DNA of 64,000 nucleotides. It comes from an uncultured Bacteroidales bacterium (GTDB lineage Bacteria; Bacteroidota; Bacteroidia; Bacteroidales; Paludibacteraceae). This document shows, one piece after another, positions 59,953-64,000 of the stretch. Each line of letters starts with the position of its first letter. Positions within the stretch are counted from its first letter, which is position 1. Location: NCBI GenBank assembly GCA_937891975.1, contig CALAUA010000015.1, positions 186,001-250,000 on the forward strand, written 5' to 3'. The position numbers were made by a program, and so were the translations under genes. The notes under the pieces are model-generated. The model was not told where the DNA came from. It ran no database searches and worked only from the letters and a program-made list of their open reading frames with translations.

Positions 59953-60408
59953 TTGAAACGATTATGCATCATATTGCTTTTACTATGCCCATTGATTAAT
60001 GGGGGAATCTTGCATGCGCAACTATATAGCACTTCATCCAGTAGGTATCATTCATATACTACTGGGGGGAACGCTATCGCACCAGCACCATATCAGTTCC
60101 ATTCAACGAGTTCTTACAGAGCAACCATAACTCAGAACCAGACTTCATCTACTGCGCCCTTCGTTGTAGCCAATGGTACAATCAAAACAATTGCCAGTTC
60201 TGTGAAGGGTGGAGTGTTACTTGGTAATGCAAATAATTCAAGCGAGGGGTATATTCCCACTACACAGGATGGTACTCCTGTGATACCTGGCGTTCCAGAT
60301 ACTCCTATTGGTGACGGTTGGGATGTAGCAGTGTTCTTACTCCTTCTATGTGCAGCATATGCCATATACCTAAAACGGAAAAGTGAAAACGGAAAAGTGA
60401 AAGGATAA
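59953..60408 (+). CDS. small secreted protein with C-terminal PIGDG-transmembrane tail
   Basis: 151 residues, starting with TTG at 59953 (no ATG in frame upstream; the resulting MKRLCIILLLLCPL is a good signal peptide). A Ser/Thr-rich middle without recognised domain is followed by TPIGDGWDVAVFLLLLCAAYAIYLKRK, split as a PIGDG motif, one helix and a basic end, the layout of a sorting tail. Heptamers (ACGGAAA / AGTGAAA) encode the last ten residues. It lies 17 bases after the giant gene and is probably its partner. I do not recognise the family firmly. Confidence 0.78.
   Translation: MKRLCIILLLLCPLINGGILHAQLYSTSSSRYHSYTTGGNAIAPAPYQFHSTSSYRATITQNQTSSTAPFVVANGTIKTIASSVKGGVLLGNANNSSEGYIPTTQDGTPVIPGVPDTPIGDGWDVAVFLLLLCAAYAIYLKRKSENGKVKG
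60375..60402. repeat. Heptamer array at the end of the small tailed protein
   Basis: Four exact alternating units ACGGAAA / AGTGAAA, coding for the last residues after the basic anchor. Confidence 0.85.
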
Positions 60409-60410
60409 TA

Positions 60411-60442
60411 AAAAAGTTCGGCAGAATATGCCGAACTTTTTT
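60411..60442. terminator. Bidirectional terminator between the surface-protein pair and pfkA
   Basis: Stem AGTTCGGCA with TGCCGAACT and a GAATA loop, flanked by A and T runs. Confidence 0.92.
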
Positions 60443-60468
60443 ATTATCTATGCGATATCTTCACCAGA

Positions 60469-61452
60469 CTAGATACTTAACACCTGCAGTGCGGTCCACT
60501 TATCATCATTGATATCCTTCTTTTGTTTGATAGCTTTGCTCAGTGGCACATAGTCTATTTCACCATTCTTCACGCCTACCATAATATTACGTTGGTCTTC
60601 CAATAGTGCCTGTACGGCAGCTATACCCATACGCGAAGCCAAAATGCGGTCACTCGCTGAAGGTGAACCACCGCGTTGTAAGTGTCCTAAGATTGTTACG
60701 CGTGAACTAAACTCTGGGTGAGCTTCTTCCATCATCTTAGCCACTGCTTGCGCACCACCTTCTATCGCATGCTCTTGCACAAGCACAATACTCGAGTTCT
60801 TACTCTTGCGTTTGCCCTGACCAATAGCTGCCTCAATCTGCTCAATAATCGTAGCACGCTCAGGGATGATAGCTGCCTCTGCACCTGCTGCAATAGCAGC
60901 ATTCAAGGTTAAGAAACCTGCATCACGACCCATCACTTCTACCAAGAAGACGCGCTCGTGGCTAGTAGCCGTATCGCGCAGAATATCTACGCAGTTCATG
61001 ATAGTATTGAGCGCAGTGTCATAGCCGATAGTAGCATCTGTACCCCAGAGGTCATTGTCAATTGTGCCTGGGATACCTACCACAGGGATATTAAACTCTT
61101 GTGCAAACAATCTACCACCGGTAAACGAACCATCACCACCAATCACAATCAAAGCGTCAATCTCTTCACGCTTAATGGTTTCGTATGCTTGTTGGCGTCC
61201 CTCTTGAGTGGTGAATTCTGCACAACGAGCCGACTTAATAATCGTACCACCACGTTGAATAATACCACTCACATCTTGCGTAGTAAACTCTTTGACTTCG
61301 CCATCTATAAGTCCCTTATAACCACGATAGATGGCTTTTACTCTAATATCATTGGATATGGCTGCACGCGTCACTGCGCGCAAAGCTGCATTCATTCCCG
61401 GTGCATCGCCTCCAGAGGTGAGGACACCAATTGTTTTAGGTTTAAATTCCAT
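60469..61452 (-). CDS. pfkA: ATP-dependent 6-phosphofructokinase
   Basis: 327 residues. GGDAPGMNAALRA (about 15), GGDGSFTGG (about 104), PGTIDNDLWGTD (about 128) and MGRDAGFL (about 172) are PfkA motifs. The GGDGS loop is the ATP-type signature. It makes fructose-1,6-bisphosphate, the committing step of glycolysis. Complete. It lies 31 bases downstream of ispH on the same strand. Confidence 0.97.
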   Translation of the reverse strand: MEFKPKTIGVLTSGGDAPGMNAALRAVTRAAISNDIRVKAIYRGYKGLIDGEVKEFTTQDVSGIIQRGGTIIKSARCAEFTTQEGRQQAYETIKREEIDALIVIGGDGSFTGGRLFAQEFNIPVVGIPGTIDNDLWGTDATIGYDTALNTIMNCVDILRDTATSHERVFLVEVMGRDAGFLTLNAAIAAGAEAAIIPERATIIEQIEAAIGQGKRKSKNSSIVLVQEHAIEGGAQAVAKMMEEAHPEFSSRVTILGHLQRGGSPSASDRILASRMGIAAVQALLEDQRNIMVGVKNGEIDYVPLSKAIKQKKDINDDKWTALQVLSI

Positions 61453-61483
61453 ATATTCTTACCATTAAACTATAAACTTTCAA

Positions 61484-62392
61484 CTATAGGCGCTTTGCGC
61501 CGTTCTCTAAACTGCAGCGAAGCTGCTCCATCAACCACTTGGGAGTAGAAGTGGCTCCGCAGATGCCCACTCGCTCTGCCTTGTGGCATTGCTGCAGTAT
61601 CTCAGGGGTGAGGTCTGCTTCACTACTCACAAAAACTGTGCTAGAGTTCACTTCCAAACAATGATTGTATAGCACTTTTGCATTCGATGACTTCTTTCCT
61701 CCTACAAACACCACCACATCGTTACTACGAGCAAAGTCCTGCAACTTCTTCACGCGATTAGCCACATTCCTGCAAATAGTATCGTGATATTCGAATACTG
61801 TCTCCTGACTCCCGACTCCCGACTCCTGATACCCAATATCCAATCTCCGCTTTCTGATTTCTTCCACAATTTCCCGAAACTCCTCTACAGATTTGGTGGT
61901 TTGCGAGAATAGATATATCGAACGTGTATAATCCAGTTTATTCAAATCATGTTTACTTTCAATCACGATAGCAGTATTATTGGTCTGTCCTTCCAGTCCA
62001 ATCACCTCGGCATGTCCTTTCTTACCGAAAATCACGATTTGTGCACCAGTGCCATGGTGTTGCAGATACGTATCACGAATACGTTTTTGCAGGTGCAATA
62101 CCACTGGGCAAGAAGCATCTATTATCTCTATATTATTGCGTTTGGCGATATGATAGGTACTAGGCGGTTCTCCGTGTGCGCGCAACAATACACGCACATT
62201 ACGTAAGGTGCGAAGATCATCATAATCTATCGTCTCTAATCCCAGTTTTTCCAGTCGCTCCACTTCTTGACCGTTGTGCACAATATCCCCAAGGCAGAAG
62301 AGTGCCCCCTTCTGCAGTTCACGTTCGGCAGTCTCAATAGCAGTAGTCACTCCGAAGCAAAATCCCGAATTATCATCAATCGTAACCTTCAT
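61484..62392 (-). CDS. ispH: 4-hydroxy-3-methylbut-2-enyl diphosphate reductase, with in-frame repeat
   Basis: 302 residues. The three iron-sulfur cysteines are in GFCFGV (Cys12), DASCPVV (about 95) and GICGATSTP (about 277). It makes IPP and DMAPP in the MEP pathway. Residues about 181-197 (GYQESGVGSQET) are encoded by seven heptamers of the type ACTCCCG, placed before the conserved DTICRNVANRV. The last 15 or so residues and the stop are encoded by a hairpin repeat (61485-61535). Confidence 0.95.
   Translation of the reverse strand: MKVTIDDNSGFCFGVTTAIETAERELQKGALFCLGDIVHNGQEVERLEKLGLETIDYDDLRTLRNVRVLLRAHGEPPSTYHIAKRNNIEIIDASCPVVLHLQKRIRDTYLQHHGTGAQIVIFGKKGHAEVIGLEGQTNNTAIVIESKHDLNKLDYTRSIYLFSQTTKSVEEFREIVEEIRKRRLDIGYQESGVGSQETVFEYHDTICRNVANRVKKLQDFARSNDVVVFVGGKKSSNAKVLYNHCLEVNSSTVFVSSEADLTPEILQQCHKAERVGICGATSTPKWLMEQLRCSLENGAKRL
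61485..61535. repeat. Hairpin-type dispersed repeat at the end of ispH
   Basis: GGCGC-TTT-GCGCC and GCAGC-GAA-GCTGC hairpins joined by GTTCTCTAAACT, in frame with the IspH C-terminus. Confidence 0.8.
61801..61849. repeat. Heptamer array in ispH
   Basis: Seven tandem 7-base units (49 bases) of the types ACTCCCG and ATACCCA, the longest in-frame array in this window. Confidence 0.9.
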
Positions 62393-62398
62393 CCCTCG

Positions 62399-62480
62399 CC
62401 TTTAACCTCTAACCTTTAACCTCTAACCTATAGCCCGAAGGGCGTCCTATAGCTCGCCCTGCGAGCGTCCTTTAAACACA
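62399..62480. repeat. Composite repeat between ispH and cmk
   Basis: A heptamer array of CCTTTAA / CCTCTAA types (62399-62433) runs into two hairpins, GCCC-GAA-GGGC and CTCGC-CCT-GCGAG, with GTCC linkers. The cmk stop codon lies inside. Confidence 0.85.
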
Positions 62481-63133
62481 TCAATAATATGCTCCATCTG
62501 TTCCTCACGCGTCATCTTGCTATTGTCCACTACAATGGCATCATCTGCCTGACGCAGCGGACTCTCCGCACGGTGTGTGTCGCGATAGTCGCGGTCGTTC
62601 ACATCAGCCAATACTTCTTCCCAAACTGGCTTTTCGCCCTTCGCTTCCAATTCCTTGAATCGACGCTCTGCACGCACTTCGGGCGAAGCGGTAAGAAATA
62701 GCTTAAGTTCTGCGTTAGGAAATACCACTGTACCAATATCCCTACCATCCATCACAATACCTTTTTTCTCGCCCATCGCTTGCTGTTGTGCCACCAAGAA
62801 CGCACGCACCTCTTTAATGGTAGAGATTTGCGAAGCCAAGTTGCCTATCTCTAGTGTACGAATCTGCGATTCTACATCCTCGCCATTCAGCGTCACATGC
62901 TGACCATCTGCAGTTTGAATAAAACCAATGTGTACATTCTCCAATTGCGCTAGCAGGTCCATGTCTCTGGATTCCCGATTCGCGACACCTATACGCTGTG
63001 CATATAGCGCCACAGCGCGGTACATCGCTCCTGTATCTACATAGGTATAACCCGCATACTTTGCCAGTGCTTTGGCAATAGTAGATTTCCCACAAGATGA
63101 ATAGCCATCAATGGCTACAATGATTGGTTGCAT
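62447..63133 (-). CDS. cmk: cytidylate kinase
   Basis: 228 residues. The P-loop GYSSCGKSTIAK (about 10), DGRDIGTVVFPNAELKLFL (about 135) and the RxxER region (SPEVRAERRFKEL) are Cmk motifs. It phosphorylates CMP and dCMP. A short GATTCCC-type pair of units (62970-62983) encodes residues about 50-54. Its last residues (GRSQGEL) and stop are encoded by hairpin repeats. It lies 73 bases after porQ; the gap is mostly heptamers. Confidence 0.95.
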   Translation of the reverse strand: MQPIIVAIDGYSSCGKSTIAKALAKYAGYTYVDTGAMYRAVALYAQRIGVANRESRDMDLLAQLENVHIGFIQTADGQHVTLNGEDVESQIRTLEIGNLASQISTIKEVRAFLVAQQQAMGEKKGIVMDGRDIGTVVFPNAELKLFLTASPEVRAERRFKELEAKGEKPVWEEVLADVNDRDYRDTHRAESPLRQADDAIVVDNSKMTREEQMEHIIDVFKGRSQGEL

Positions 63134-63165
63134 ATCGTTTGTTGCTTTATGTTTATGTTGATTAG

Positions 63166-63207
63166 TCTTTGTTCTTGGTTCCTGACTCCTGACTCCTGCC
63201 TCTTGAT
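63166..63207. repeat. Heptamer array between porQ and cmk
   Basis: Six units TCTTTGT / TCTTGGT / TCCTGAC / TCCTGAC / TCCTGCC / TCTTGAT in tandem, touching the porQ stop codon. Confidence 0.88.
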
Positions 63208-64000
63208 TATTTCAAAAAACTATTAATATCGGTCGATAGCGATACCTGATAAGTAAAGTTACTCTTCGTGTATTGGCTCATAGCGAACCCAAGGCGGAAC
63301 TTGTATATTTTTACTCCTGCACCAAAAGCAAATCCCGCCAAACTGCGGACATCTGTCAAGTTCATCTCTGCTTGACGACGGTGGTTATAGCTGAGTGTAA
63401 AATAAAATTTCTCACTTTTAGGCACAATGTCTATAGCCCAAATCGTATGGCGGAAGAGCATGTCATACCATTTCACTTCTTCGTTTTGAGGTGCAATGTT
63501 CCAGCGTTGCAAATTGTGTGCTGTCAGAGAAAATCGCAAGGGAGCATGTTCAAGACGATAACTTAGTCCCAATTCCAGATTCAATGGCAGCATCTCAGTG
63601 TGCTGACCAAAGTCTTCCTCGTAAAATGCCTTCAATTGCCAACCTATATTGCGCAATACCAGTCCAATATGCAAACTGCTGTCAGGTGTTTGAAAATGTC
63701 CACCCACATCCGCGCCAAGGGCAAAACTAGTATATCGCTCATATACGCTGAAAATAGGCTTGAGTGTTGCTCCCACACGGAACATAGGACCCAACTGACG
63801 GGCATACATCAAGTTCACACAAATATCCTTGGCTCCAAAAGTAGTGCCAAGCAAGTTGCCCATCTCATCGGCATACTGCATTTGCCCATAATCTAAGTAA
63901 TGTACTGCAGCACCAAAGTAATTATCCTTATAGTTATGACCATACATCACACTACCAAACATAGTTCCCGCAAGGTAGTACGCGTAGTTCATTTGCAGCA
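63207..64000 (-). CDS. porQ: type IX secretion system protein PorQ, C-terminal part
   Basis: About 264 visible residues; the N terminus (signal peptide and first strands) is beyond the window end, since the frame stays open to base 64000. The ATG at 63992 is likely internal (MNYAYYLAGTMFGSVMYGHN). The rest is an outer-membrane beta-barrel pattern (YFGAAVHYLDYGQMQYADEMG, then FRVGATLKPIFSVYERYTSFALGADVG) matching PorQ. PorQ is part of the T9SS attachment complex that handles cargo on the outer membrane. It stands before cmk, as in related genomes. Confidence 0.85.
   Translation of the reverse strand, partial: LQMNYAYYLAGTMFGSVMYGHNYKDNYFGAAVHYLDYGQMQYADEMGNLLGTTFGAKDICVNLMYARQLGPMFRVGATLKPIFSVYERYTSFALGADVGGHFQTPDSSLHIGLVLRNIGWQLKAFYEEDFGQHTEMLPLNLELGLSYRLEHAPLRFSLTAHNLQRWNIAPQNEEVKWYDMLFRHTIWAIDIVPKSEKFYFTLSYNHRRQAEMNLTDVRSLAGFAFGAGVKIYKFRLGFAMSQYTKSNFTYQVSLSTDINSFLK

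Noticed and set aside
1..64000. Insertion sequences, prophage, integrons or toxin-antitoxin genes
   Set aside because: No transposase, integrase, phage structural or toxin motif was found among the genes read.

Overview
The window is a chromosomal segment from a member of the Bacteroidales (Bacteroidota), probably an anaerobic gut- or oral-type organism. Four things support this. Fourteen promoters (plus two weaker ones) match the Bacteroidota sigma factor pattern, TTTG at -33 and TAnnTTTG at -7, nearly always 20 bases apart. Most genes lack Shine-Dalgarno sequences. Several families are typical of the phylum: DUF4292 and DUF4301 proteins, WG-repeat lipoproteins, single-chain GlyRS, KorAB and type IX secretion (T9SS) parts such as PorQ and C-terminal sorting tails. 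The local gene order (dut-TPR-DUF4292-EnvC; porQ-cmk-ispH-pfkA; ftsK-lolA-trxB) is also of that kind.

Layout. 0-4.3 kb (minus strand): a partial FKBP lipoprotein, an EnvC-like LytM protein, a DUF4292 lipoprotein, a TPR protein, dut and a lipid-kinase-like gene. 4.5-6.5 kb (plus): a DUF4301 gene and a HAD phosphatase. 6.5-15.9 kb (minus): a long co-directional run of truA, two polysaccharide flippases, two FKBP isomerases, ribE, rsmI, a coiled-coil protein and a POT peptide transporter. 16.0-21.3 kb (minus): a secreted esterase, ilvE, a WbqC-like gene, lepB, an ICMT-like membrane methyltransferase and dapB. 21.5-28.8 kb (plus): PIG-L deacetylase, glycerate kinase, ftsK, a LolA-like gene, trxB and a WG-repeat lipoprotein. 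tRNA-Phe and trmO follow. 29.9-37.1 kb: a starch cluster of two secreted GH13 alpha-amylases and a starch-binding-like protein. 37.1-38.7 kb: glyS (minus). 39.2-45.7 kb (plus): a split dcw cluster murC-ftsQ-ftsA-ftsZ, then a Wzz-like protein and comF. 45.7-49.4 kb (minus): DedA and KorBA. 49.6-53.2 kb (plus): lepA, an NhaD-like antiporter and yqeY. 53.3-53.8 kb (minus): rpsU (bS21) and tRNA-Leu. 54.6-60.4 kb (plus): a 1794-residue T9SS-type surface protein and a small membrane-tailed partner. 60.5-64.0 kb (minus): pfkA, ispH, cmk and a partial porQ.

The most unusual content is a set of dispersed short repeats. Degenerate tandem arrays with unit lengths of 7, 8, 10 or 11 bases sit in many intergenic gaps. 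Remarkably, 7- and 8-mer arrays also lie in frame inside conserved genes (ispH, ilvE, wbqC-like, a flippase, trmO, murC, korB, cmk and a coiled-coil gene). A second family is built of compact hairpins, mostly with 3-nt loops. It often supplies the stop codon and last residues of genes, and one copy is embedded in truA. An 11-bp array of TACGTA palindromes occurs in two inverted copies about 15 kb apart. Together these look like a repeat-generating process active across this genome. The heptanucleotide arrays resemble the STRR repeats known from cyanobacteria.

No IS element, prophage, CRISPR array or rRNA operon was seen.
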